The notes under the pieces: generated by a model
Databases searched by the model: none
The model's input: the letters and a program-made list of their open reading frames with translations, nothing else
What the model was told of the DNA's origin: nothing
Part shown: in pieces, positions 53,803-61,677 of the stretch
Layout: the number at the start of each line of letters is the position of its first letter
Numbering within the stretch: position 1 is the first letter of the stretch
Position numbers and translations under genes: made by a program
Source of the DNA: DGNJ01 sp002388905
GTDB taxonomy: Bacteria; Pseudomonadota; Gammaproteobacteria; Pseudomonadales; Porticoccaceae
Assembly: GCA_036843405.1 (NCBI GenBank)
Contig: DAITSJ010000002.1
Coordinates: 1-64,000 of the forward strand
Reading direction: 5' to 3'
Length of the DNA stretch: 64,000 bases

Positions 53803-55862
53803 TGACGGAGCGGAAATCCGGACAGGATCGGGGCATCGAACCCACCGCTTTCGAGCCGCTGTCGGGCCCACCCACCCGCCGGCGCCGGCGGATCCGCGCG
53901 GCTGCGGTTGTCCTGGCTACCCTGGCCGTGCTCGGCATTGCGGTCCTCGCCTTCCTGTTCACAGCGCGCTCCCTGACCCTGGAAACCGAACCTCCCCAGG
54001 CATCGGTTTCCCTGTCCGGCGGTCTTGTCGTCAATCTTGGCGATCACTACCTGTTGCGCCCCGGCGAGTACCGGGCGTATGTCGATGCCGAGGGTTATCT
54101 CGGCCGGGAAGTAGCTTTTACGGTGACGGAGGCGGACAACCAGCGACTCCTTGTGACCCTGGAGAAAGAACCCGGCCACCTGGCCGTTACCAGCGAACCG
54201 GCGGGCAGCCTGGTATTGCTGGATGACACAAGCCGGGGGCGAACGCCCGTCACCCTCGACAGCGTTTCACCGGGCACCCATACCCTGACCCTTAAACATC
54301 CCCGCTACTTTTCCGAAACCCTGGAGATCGACGTGGCAGGCCGGGATATCACCCAGGAAGTGGCGGTCACCCTGAAGCCGGCCTGGGGCACGATCCGGTT
54401 GAGCAGCAACCCGGGCGGCGCCAGGGTTACCGTGGACGGAAAAACGCTGGGCACCACGCCCCTGGCAGCGCCGGTATTGTCGAGCGGGGAAACCGTCACC
54501 CTGACCCTGCCCGGGCACAAGACCTGGGAGCGCACCCTGGCCGTCGAGGCCGGGCAGACCCGGACCCTGGATACCGTCGAACTGGAGCCCGCCGACGCTA
54601 TCGCCCACTTGAACAGCCAGCCCGGCGGCGCCTCGGTCACCGTCAACGGCGAATACCGGGGACGAACCCCCCTGGAACTGGCGCTGTCCCCCGGCCAGCC
54701 CCATACCCTGCGCCTCTTTCTCGATGGCTACCGCACCGCCGAAAAAACCCTGACCCTGGCCTCCGGGGAAGAGCAATCCGTGACTGTCGACCTCCAGGCG
54801 CGCACCGGTACGGTCCGCGTTGTCAGCGAGCCCGGCGGTGGCGATGTCTATGTCGACGGCAAGCGACAGGGTTCTTCCGGGGATGTCCTGGAACTGCCGG
54901 CCCGGGCCCACCGCATCGAGGTGCGCAAGGAGGGCTTTGCTCCCCAAGCCAAAACAGTCACTCCCCAGCCCGGGCTGGAGCAGGTGCTGCGCTTCTCGCT
55001 GCTCACCGAAGAGGAGGCCCGCTGGCGCAGCACCCCAAAACAGGTCCGCACCGGTGCCGGACAGACCCTGAAGCTATTCCGGCCCGAAACCACCTTTGAC
55101 ATGGGCTCCTCGCGCCGGGAACAGGGCCGGCGCGCCAATGAAGTGGTCCGCACCGTGCGCCTCGAGCAACCCTTCTATCTGGCGGTCGCCAAAGTCACCA
55201 ACGCCCAGTACAAGCAGTTCCGGGCCACCCACAGTTCCAGCCACGCCGGCGGCAAAACACTGGATACGCCGCAGCGCCCGGCCGTGCGAGTGAGCTGGCT
55301 CGATGCGGTGCGCTACTGCAACTGGCTCAGCGAAAAGGACGGCCTGACCCCTTTCTACCAGATCAGCGACAACAAGGTGACCGGCATCCAGGCCGGCGCA
55401 AACGGTTACCGCCTGCCCACAGAAGCCGAATGGGCCTGGGCCGCCCGCATAACCGAAAACGGCTCCAAAAAATTCCCCTGGGGAGACGGTTTCCCGCCAC
55501 CGCCCAAGGCCGGCAACTTCGCCGACCTCAGTGCCCGGGAAATCGTTGGCCGCATTATTTCCGGGTATCGGGATGGCTTTGCCGTCTCCGCACCCGTGGA
55601 TGCCTTCCCCGCCAACGACAAGGGGCTCTTCGGGCTCGGCCACAATACCGCGGAATGGCTCCACGATTACTACGGCATCGAGGCCAGCCTGGGCAGCAAG
55701 GCGGAAGTCGATCCCCTGGGGCCGGACACCGGCGAATTGCGCGTGATTCGCGGCGCCAGCTGGCGCCACGGCTCCATTACCGAGTTGCGCCTGTCTTTCC
55801 GGGACTACGGCCTCGATGGCCGCGACGACCTGGGCTTTCGAATCGCCCGTTATGTGAAATAA
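53802..55862 (+). CDS. Membrane protein with PEGA repeats and FGE-sulfatase domain (envelope locus gene 5)
   Basis: A 686-residue protein: short cytoplasmic N-terminus, one membrane helix (about 33-52), about five tandem PEGA-type repeats (roughly 55-395; e.g. SNPGGARVTVDGKTLGTTPL and SQPGGASVTVNGEYRGRTPL) and a C-terminal formylglycine-generating-enzyme-like domain (about 420-686; FDMGSSRREQG, PVRVSWLDAVRYCNWLSEKDGL-type block, YRLPTEAEWAWAAR, GHNTAEWLHD, RVIRGASWR, LGFRIARYVK). The C-terminal cysteine pair needed for sulfatase activation is absent, so a binding rather than catalytic role is likely. ATG at 53802 is used; the TTG before it is the preceding gene's end. Confidence 0.85.
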   Translation: MTERKSGQDRGIEPTAFEPLSGPPTRRRRRIRAAAVVLATLAVLGIAVLAFLFTARSLTLETEPPQASVSLSGGLVVNLGDHYLLRPGEYRAYVDAEGYLGREVAFTVTEADNQRLLVTLEKEPGHLAVTSEPAGSLVLLDDTSRGRTPVTLDSVSPGTHTLTLKHPRYFSETLEIDVAGRDITQEVAVTLKPAWGTIRLSSNPGGARVTVDGKTLGTTPLAAPVLSSGETVTLTLPGHKTWERTLAVEAGQTRTLDTVELEPADAIAHLNSQPGGASVTVNGEYRGRTPLELALSPGQPHTLRLFLDGYRTAEKTLTLASGEEQSVTVDLQARTGTVRVVSEPGGGDVYVDGKRQGSSGDVLELPARAHRIEVRKEGFAPQAKTVTPQPGLEQVLRFSLLTEEEARWRSTPKQVRTGAGQTLKLFRPETTFDMGSSRREQGRRANEVVRTVRLEQPFYLAVAKVTNAQYKQFRATHSSSHAGGKTLDTPQRPAVRVSWLDAVRYCNWLSEKDGLTPFYQISDNKVTGIQAGANGYRLPTEAEWAWAARITENGSKKFPWGDGFPPPPKAGNFADLSAREIVGRIISGYRDGFAVSAPVDAFPANDKGLFGLGHNTAEWLHDYYGIEASLGSKAEVDPLGPDTGELRVIRGASWRHGSITELRLSFRDYGLDGRDDLGFRIARYVK

Positions 55863-55884
55863 TGACGCCGACAGAGATCCAGCC

Positions 55885-56154
55885 ATGAGCTCAGAACGCC
55901 TCGCAACCCTGCTCCTGATAGCCATCCTGCTGATCGTCCCGGGAATGGCTGTCCGGGCCCAGCAACCGTCCGACAGCACGCCGGGCGATAATTTGCCGGA
56001 ATCCGGGCGAGAGGCGGCTGAAACGAGCCAGGCCGACAACCCGCCCGGCGAAAGCCGGGAAAATAACGTGTCCCCCGACCGGCCGGACGTGACCTTCAAG
56101 CCATCGGAAGAGATATCCGAAGACCTGTCGGTGCCGTTCCCGGTGGATATATAA
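55885..56154 (+). CDS. Small exported protein (envelope locus gene 6)
   Basis: An 89-residue protein with a signal peptide (about 1-25, ending AVRAQQ) followed by a short, acidic, Pro/Ser/Asn-rich and probably disordered chain ending VTFKPSEEISEDLSVPFPVDI. No family recognised. It lies 22 bases after the PEGA/FGE gene and 17 before the ExbB-like gene, so it is clearly part of the operon. The C-terminal block is the most likely contact site, but this is inference. Confidence 0.65.
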   Translation: MSSERLATLLLIAILLIVPGMAVRAQQPSDSTPGDNLPESGREAAETSQADNPPGESRENNVSPDRPDVTFKPSEEISEDLSVPFPVDI

Positions 56155-56171
56155 AAAAGGAAATCGTCCCT

Positions 56172-56981
56172 ATGACCGTCTACAGGAACCAGGAATTCAT
56201 TTTTCAACTTTTCGCCCTGATCATCGCCCTGATTCTGGTGCACGGTCTCTATGTCACCCTTATCCGTCCCGCCGCCAGCGCCCAGCTGGAAGCGCAACTG
56301 GAACGGGAGGCCGCCGGCGAACCCTATGTGGCCGAGCGCTCCTTCTATATTGTCGTCAAGGATTACGAGCAGGAAGCCTGTTTCGTGCTGATGCTCTGGG
56401 CCATGGCGATCATGGGCTACAAGACACGGCTGACCCTGAAGGAACGCCGGCTGCTCGACACACCCATGATCAACGTCTCCGAGGGTACCCGCATCCTGCC
56501 CGAGGACGCCCGCCAGCTGGCCCGCCCCATCGAGGCCCTGCCCCGCCACCAGCAGAATTACCTGCTGCCCCGGGCCCTGAGCGCGGCGCTCCAGCGCTTC
56601 AGTGCCACCGGCAGCATCCAGGCGGTCTCCGGTGCCGTCAGCGAGGTGTGCGAAACGGAGAATGAACGGCTCGACTCGGAACTGGCCATGGTCCGCTACA
56701 TTGCCTGGGCGATCCCCTCCATCGGCTTTATCGGTACGGTGCGCGGCATTGGCGAGGCCCTGGGCCAGGCCCACAAAGCCGTGCAGGGCGATATCGCCGG
56801 GGTCACCGCAAGCCTGGGCGTGGCCTTCAATTCCACCTTCATCGCCCTGGTGATCAGCATCGTGGTGATGTTCCTCATGTATCAACTGCAACTGATCCAG
56901 GAACGGCTGGTACTGGAGACACACAGCTACTGCGACCGCAACCTCATTCGCCACCTCAAACACGAGGGCCCGACGGCGTGA
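56172..56981 (+). CDS. MotA/TolQ/ExbB proton channel family protein (envelope locus gene 7)
   Basis: A 269-residue inner-membrane protein with hydrophobic segments near 8-30, 68-84, 174-192 and 208-237. The block AIPSIGFIGTVRGIGEALGQA followed by VTASLGVAFNSTFIALVISI is the conserved MotA/TolQ/ExbB core (the LLGTVxG helix and the Thr/Ser-lined helix). These proteins form a ring around a dimer of ExbD/TolR/MotB-type proteins and convert proton flow into mechanical work. AAGGAAA precedes the ATG. It overlaps the next gene by 4 bases. No classical ExbD gene is adjacent; see the two vWA proteins. Confidence 0.9.
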   Translation: MTVYRNQEFIFQLFALIIALILVHGLYVTLIRPAASAQLEAQLEREAAGEPYVAERSFYIVVKDYEQEACFVLMLWAMAIMGYKTRLTLKERRLLDTPMINVSEGTRILPEDARQLARPIEALPRHQQNYLLPRALSAALQRFSATGSIQAVSGAVSEVCETENERLDSELAMVRYIAWAIPSIGFIGTVRGIGEALGQAHKAVQGDIAGVTASLGVAFNSTFIALVISIVVMFLMYQLQLIQERLVLETHSYCDRNLIRHLKHEGPTA

Positions 56982-58306
56982 ACGGAGCCGACACCAACAC
57001 CCGCAGGCCCGCTATTATCGAGCTTGTGGACAGCGACATCCGCTGCCTGGCACCCGACGGTACCCTGATCGCCACCGCCGGTTACGCAGTTCTGGAAAAA
57101 GGCGGCATCGCCACCGGCGACGAGGCCCTGGCCCGGGCCTGGCTGCAACCCCAGCAGACGTTCAATCACTTCTGGCACCAGCTTAACCTGGCTCCCCTTC
57201 CCACTGACAGTCGGCACGCCCGGCACCATGCCGACCTGGCCTTTGCCCAGTTGAGCCGGTTGTTCGAGGCACTGGGACAGCCGGGCGAAATACTCTTTGC
57301 CGTACCCGGTAGCTTTTCCCGGGACCAGCTCTCGGTGCTGCTCGGCCTTACCGCCGCTCTGCCCGCCAGGGCGGCGGGCCTGGTGGACGCCGCCGTGGCC
57401 GCTGCCAGCCATGGGCCCTGGACCGGAGAAGTTCATCATCTGGACATCCAGCTGCACCAGGCGGTGATAACCCGCCTGGCGGTGGACACGACGGTTGAAC
57501 GTCTGGCGCTGGAGGTGGTGCCCGAGGCCGGCCTCAGGGCCCTCTACAACGGCTGGGCACAGCACATTGCCGAACTCTTTATCCGCACCTATCGCTACGA
57601 TCCGTTGCATGCCGCCGAGGGCGAGCAGCAACTGTTCGACCGGCTCCCGGTCTGGCTGGCCCGCCTGCGCGAAACCCCGGAGCTGGAAATCGAACTGGCC
57701 ACCCCCAGGGGCGACTTCCGCCTGACACTGCACCGCAACAGCCTGCTGGAGAATGCCGAACATCGCTTTGGCAAACTGGCGACAACGCTCCAGCGGCTCG
57801 GCAAAGTGGACCACCTCCTGGCCAGCCACCGCGCCGCCGGCCTGCCCGGCCTGGCCGACTATCTGGGCGCCGCGCCCCTGGCTGCCGACAGCGCCATTAG
57901 CGGTTGTCTCTCCACCCTGGAAGCAATCTGCGGCGACGGCGAATCGGTGGACTTCGTCACACGCCTGCCGCACCGGCCGGGTCGGGCCGCCGGGTCCGCG
58001 CCGGCCAAAGCCCCTACGACAGGCGCCCGGGAACCGAGCCCCGAAATCCCCACCCACCTGCTTTGCGGGCATCAGGCCTACCCGCTGGCGCCGGCACTGG
58101 GTATCGACTGGCGCGACGGAGACGTTGTTTTCACCCGGTCTTCCGGAGCGCCCGTACTGGTGGAGCGCCGCGACGGTCGAATCCACATCAGCGACAACAG
58201 TAAAGATGGCCTGGCGCACGCGAGCAGCGCCGAGCCCCGCTGCGGCGACACCCTGACCGTCGGCGACCGCCGCCTGCTATTCATCGAGGTGGAACCGGGC
58301 ACCTGA
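56978..58306 (+). CDS. Degenerate actin/Hsp70-like protein with FHA-like tail (envelope locus gene 8)
   Basis: A 442-residue soluble protein. The N-terminus (PAIIELVDSDIRCLAPDG) and GEILFAVPGSFSRDQLSVLLGLTAALPARAAGLVDAAVAAAS resemble the beta1-beta2 and subdomain-IA elements of the Hsp70/actin ATPase fold, but the phosphate loops are not well conserved. After about 200 residues of unclear helical sequence, the last 85 residues (DWRDGDVVFTRSSGAPVLVERRDGRIHI, GDTLTVGDRRLLFIEV) resemble an FHA-type beta sandwich. Both assignments are by pattern only. Cytoplasmic, coupled to the ExbB-like gene. Confidence 0.6.
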   Translation: MNGADTNTRRPAIIELVDSDIRCLAPDGTLIATAGYAVLEKGGIATGDEALARAWLQPQQTFNHFWHQLNLAPLPTDSRHARHHADLAFAQLSRLFEALGQPGEILFAVPGSFSRDQLSVLLGLTAALPARAAGLVDAAVAAASHGPWTGEVHHLDIQLHQAVITRLAVDTTVERLALEVVPEAGLRALYNGWAQHIAELFIRTYRYDPLHAAEGEQQLFDRLPVWLARLRETPELEIELATPRGDFRLTLHRNSLLENAEHRFGKLATTLQRLGKVDHLLASHRAAGLPGLADYLGAAPLAADSAISGCLSTLEAICGDGESVDFVTRLPHRPGRAAGSAPAKAPTTGAREPSPEIPTHLLCGHQAYPLAPALGIDWRDGDVVFTRSSGAPVLVERRDGRIHISDNSKDGLAHASSAEPRCGDTLTVGDRRLLFIEVEPGT

Positions 58307-58307
58307 T

Positions 58308-59369
58308 ATGGCCAGGAAACGGCGGCGCATCAACCCCTTCAGCCTCTCTTTTCTGGATATCATGGCCTGCGGCTTCGGCGCCGTGACCCTGCTGTTCCTG
58401 ATCCTCAAGCACGATGTGGGCAGCGCCACCGGCGAACCCGGTGTGCGGGCCGAGGCGGACCTGCTCCGGGAAGAGATCCGCACCGGCGAAAAGGACCTGG
58501 TGGCGTTGCGCAACAGTCTCGCCCGCATGGAGGAGCAGATCGTCGAAGCCAGGGGCCTGTCAAAGCGGATCGTGGGCCGTATCGAGGAAACCCGTCGGGA
58601 ACTGAGCGTCCAGTCCGACCCGGAAGACGAGATCGCCCGCCTGCGCAAGCAGGTGGAGGAGATGGAGCGGGAAGTGGCGGAGCAACGGGAACAGGGCCGC
58701 GACCGCAATGTCCGGCGCTTTGTCGGCGAGGGCGACCGACAGTACCTAACCGGCCTCAAGCTGGGCGGCGAACGGGTACTGATCCTGCTGGACGCCTCGG
58801 CGAGCATGCTCGCCGAGGATATCGTCAATGTCCTGCGTCGGCGCAATATGGACGAGGACATCCGGCGCCGGGCGGACAAATGGCGCCGGGCCCTGCGCAC
58901 CGTGGAATGGCTTTTGGCCCAGCTGCCACCCCGCAGCCGCTACCAGGTTTATACCTTCAATACCGCGGTCCGACCCGCCATCGAGGGTTCCGCGGGCACC
59001 TGGCAGGACGCCGCCGACCGGGCCGCCATGGACCGGGCCGTGGCGGCCCTGCGCGAGCGGGTACCGGGGGACGGCACCAGCCTGGTCAACGCCTTCTCCG
59101 CTGCCGGCGACTTCCGGCAGGGGCCCGACAATATTTTCCTGATCACGGACGGCCTGCCCACCCAGGGCAGAAAACCGCCCGCCGCCAATACGGTATCGGG
59201 ACGCAAGCGGGTCGAACTCTTCGATGAGGCCACCCGGGCGCTGCCCGACGCGCCGGTGAATATCATCCTCTTTCCCATGGAGGGGGACCCGATGGCGGCG
59301 GCACTGTTCTGGCAACTGGCGGTGGCGAGCCGGGGTGCCTTTCTGAGCCCCGCCAGCGACTGGCCGTAA
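58308..59369 (+). CDS. Von Willebrand A protein with TolR-like membrane segment (envelope locus gene 9)
   Basis: A 353-residue protein: short basic cytoplasmic start, one membrane helix (about 14-35: SFLDIMACGFGAVTLLFLIL) with Asp17 at its start, a long coiled coil (about 45-130), and a periplasmic vWA domain. The metal site is complete: Asp162-x-Ser164-x-Ser166, Thr257 and Asp281. The helix plus aspartate arrangement resembles TolR/ExbD/MotB, whose aspartate takes part in proton transfer with the TolQ-like ring, and an ExbB-like gene is two genes upstream. The TolR analogy is my inference. Confidence 0.85.
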   Translation: MARKRRRINPFSLSFLDIMACGFGAVTLLFLILKHDVGSATGEPGVRAEADLLREEIRTGEKDLVALRNSLARMEEQIVEARGLSKRIVGRIEETRRELSVQSDPEDEIARLRKQVEEMEREVAEQREQGRDRNVRRFVGEGDRQYLTGLKLGGERVLILLDASASMLAEDIVNVLRRRNMDEDIRRRADKWRRALRTVEWLLAQLPPRSRYQVYTFNTAVRPAIEGSAGTWQDAADRAAMDRAVAALRERVPGDGTSLVNAFSAAGDFRQGPDNIFLITDGLPTQGRKPPAANTVSGRKRVELFDEATRALPDAPVNIILFPMEGDPMAAALFWQLAVASRGAFLSPASDWP

Positions 59370-59385
59370 GGAGGGCGTAGACAAG

Positions 59386-60378
59386 ATGCGCAAGCGACGT
59401 AGAGAACTGGTGCCGGAAATCAGCCTGTCCTTTCTCGATGTGATCAGCTGCGGTTTTGGTGCTATTGTTCTGTTATTACTGATCGCCAAGACCGTGGAAT
59501 CCACGGCCCTGGAAAAGGCCCCGGATTTCGAGGGCAGTGTCCGAAAGCTCCAGGAACAGTTATTCGAGATTCGCGGGGAAACCACCCAGCTCAACCGCGA
59601 ACTCCAGTCCCGGGAGGAACAGCTTTCGCAAATCCGGGAACGCGTGGCCAGGCTGCGGGAACAACTGGCAAGCCTGGAAAAACAGCGGGATGCGGTGGCG
59701 GAAGTGGATACCGAGAAGAAAGAAGAACTGACCCTGGCCCTGCAAGTGCTCAGCGAGGAAATGGAACGCCTCCTGGGGCGGGATTTTCGCAGCGAAAACA
59801 ACCTTGTCGGCGGCATCCCGGTCGACAGTGAATACATCATATTTATTGTCGACACCTCAGGCAGCATGTTCAATTATGCCTGGCCGCGGCTGCGGCGGGA
59901 GATGGTCAATATTCTCGACATCTACCCCCGGGTGAAGGGAATCCAGATCATGAACGACATGGGGGATTACATGTTCCCCGGCTATCGCGGCAAGTGGATT
60001 CCCGACACTCCGGCCCGGCGACGGGTAATCCTCCAGCGCCTGGCGAACTGGACCCCGTTCAGCAACTCCAGTCCCGTGGAGGGTATCCAGCGGGCCATCA
60101 GCAGTTATTACGACCCCGACAAAAAGCTGAGCCTCTATGTCTTCGGCGACGACTTCACTGGCACGTCCATTCGCCAGGTGCTGGATACCGTCGACAAGAT
60201 CAACCGCGATCGCCTGGAGGGTGACCGGCTGGTGCGCATCCACACGGTGGGCTTTCCGGTACACTTCCTGGTACCCGGAGGACGCCTTCAGACGGCGTCC
60301 CGCTTCGCCGCCCTGATGCGGGAGCTGAGTTACCGCAATCACGGCACGTTCATCGGCCTCAACAGCCTTGAAAACTGA
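59386..60378 (+). CDS. Second von Willebrand A protein with TolR-like membrane segment (envelope locus gene 10)
   Basis: A 330-residue paralogue of the preceding gene: basic start, membrane helix (about 15-36) with SFLDVISCGFGAIVLLLLIAK and Asp18 at the equivalent place, a coiled coil (about 48-125) and a vWA domain. The first metal motif is intact (Asp156-x-Ser158-x-Ser160) and a later acid is in YVFGDDF, but the threonine position is not obvious, so the site may be altered. AAGGAGGG at 59368-59375 precedes the ATG. The pair probably forms a heterodimer or two alternative stator partners. Confidence 0.85.
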   Translation: MRKRRRELVPEISLSFLDVISCGFGAIVLLLLIAKTVESTALEKAPDFEGSVRKLQEQLFEIRGETTQLNRELQSREEQLSQIRERVARLREQLASLEKQRDAVAEVDTEKKEELTLALQVLSEEMERLLGRDFRSENNLVGGIPVDSEYIIFIVDTSGSMFNYAWPRLRREMVNILDIYPRVKGIQIMNDMGDYMFPGYRGKWIPDTPARRRVILQRLANWTPFSNSSPVEGIQRAISSYYDPDKKLSLYVFGDDFTGTSIRQVLDTVDKINRDRLEGDRLVRIHTVGFPVHFLVPGGRLQTASRFAALMRELSYRNHGTFIGLNSLEN

Positions 60379-60379
60379 C

Positions 60380-61003
60380 ATGCACAGATTCTTCGGCGCC
60401 GCCACCGCGATTGTCCTGCTGGCCCTGGCCGGTTGCAGCACCAGCGTCACGGTGGACAGCGATTTCCCCGAACCGGTCAATCACAGCCTGCCGGTCCGGG
60501 CCGGCCTGCTCCTCGAAGAGGACTTCCTTGCCTACACCTTCGAGCGCGACAAGGGTCGCGATATCACCCTGGCCCTGGGCAACGCCCAGGGCGAACTGTT
60601 CCGGAACGTGGCCAATCACCTGTTCGTCTCGGTCCGGGAACTGGAAGCGCTGCCCCAGGGCGACAGCGGCCTGGACCTGGTTCTCTCCCCCCGGGTGGAA
60701 GACATACAGCTTGCCACCCCCTTCGACACCAAGCTCGAGGTCTTCGAGGTCTGGATCAAGTACAACATCCGGGTCTACCGGGGCGACGGCGAACCCCTGG
60801 CGGACTGGATCATGACCGCCTACGGCAAAACGCCGACCCGGTTCCTGAAATCCCGGGGAGAGGCCCTTAACCGGGCAACGGTGGTGGCGCTGCGCGATGC
60901 CGGGGCGCGCCTGATTATCGAATTTCCGCGTGTTCCCGCTGTCTATAATTGGTTGAAGGACAATATTCGCGAGAAAGACGCATCCACGGGGGCCGGGCCA
61001 TGA
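60380..61003 (+). CDS. Lipoprotein (envelope locus gene 11)
   Basis: A 207-residue lipoprotein with lipobox LALAGC (Cys19, next Ser, outer-membrane type). The mature part has alternating beta/alpha pattern (LFRNVANHLFVSVRELEALP, DLVLSPRVEDIQLATPFDTKLEVFEVWIKYNIRVY, ADWIMTAYGKTPTRFLKS), like small envelope-assembly lipoproteins such as LptE-type folds. No specific family is claimed. Starts one base after the preceding stop (TGACATG), and its stop overlaps the next gene (ATGA). Confidence 0.72.
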   Translation: MHRFFGAATAIVLLALAGCSTSVTVDSDFPEPVNHSLPVRAGLLLEEDFLAYTFERDKGRDITLALGNAQGELFRNVANHLFVSVRELEALPQGDSGLDLVLSPRVEDIQLATPFDTKLEVFEVWIKYNIRVYRGDGEPLADWIMTAYGKTPTRFLKSRGEALNRATVVALRDAGARLIIEFPRVPAVYNWLKDNIREKDASTGAGP

Positions 61004-61677
61004 ACTTTCGTCTGCTGATCCTCGCAAGCACCCTGGTACTGGGCGCCTGCACCACCACCACGGTCAACGAGCACCGGACAAACCCAGTCGGACTGACACT
61101 GGACGGTTCCGAGAAAGTCGTGGTCCTGGGCCGTCGCCACGCCGGTCAATACGAGACGGAACCGGATTTTATCGATTGCATTGGCGGCAAGCTCGACGAC
61201 AACACCGCGGTCACCATTGTCGACGAGGGCGACTTCATCGACAGCCTCTATCCCTGGTTCGAACCGCGCACCGCCCCGCTGCGCCTGGGCCGCCTGGAAC
61301 GGATGCTGGCAGACCCCCTTATTGCCCAGCAGGTCCAGGCACTGGGGATCCGCTACATGATCTGGGTGGATGGCAACACCGAAACCACCGAGTCCGACGG
61401 CAGCATCAGCTGTGCCGTAGGGCCCGGGGGCGGCGGCTGTTTTGGCTTTGCCACCTGGGAGAAAGCCTCCAATTACGAGGCGGTGATCTGGGACATAGAG
61501 CAGCTTGCCGACATGGGACGGGTGAAGGTCGACGCCAAGGGCTCTTCCTATCTGCTCGCCGTGGGGGCACCGATTCCCTTTATTGCCCGGGTCCAGGGCG
61601 AGGCCTGCGACGGCATCGGCACCCAGTTGCGCTCGTTTTTTAATCGCAAAGGTATCGCCAGCAACGAGGATTCATGA
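61000..61677 (+). CDS. Lipoprotein (envelope locus gene 12)
   Basis: A 225-residue lipoprotein with lipobox LVLGAC (Cys17, then Thr). The start (KVVVLGRRHAGQYETEPDFIDC) and QQVQALGIRYMIWVDGNTETTESDG resemble the regulatory or sensing type of small lipoproteins often found beside peptidases. Cysteines in DCIGGKL and SCAVGPGGGGCFGF could form disulfides. Overlaps neighbours by 4 bases on both sides. Family unknown. Confidence 0.72.
   Translation: MNFRLLILASTLVLGACTTTTVNEHRTNPVGLTLDGSEKVVVLGRRHAGQYETEPDFIDCIGGKLDDNTAVTIVDEGDFIDSLYPWFEPRTAPLRLGRLERMLADPLIAQQVQALGIRYMIWVDGNTETTESDGSISCAVGPGGGGCFGFATWEKASNYEAVIWDIEQLADMGRVKVDAKGSSYLLAVGAPIPFIARVQGEACDGIGTQLRSFFNRKGIASNEDS

Noticed and set aside
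54600..54850. Repeat-like DNA in the PEGA region as a possible DNA repeat or recombination site
   Set aside because: The similarity is at protein level between PEGA domains, with codons diverged; it is not a DNA repeat array.
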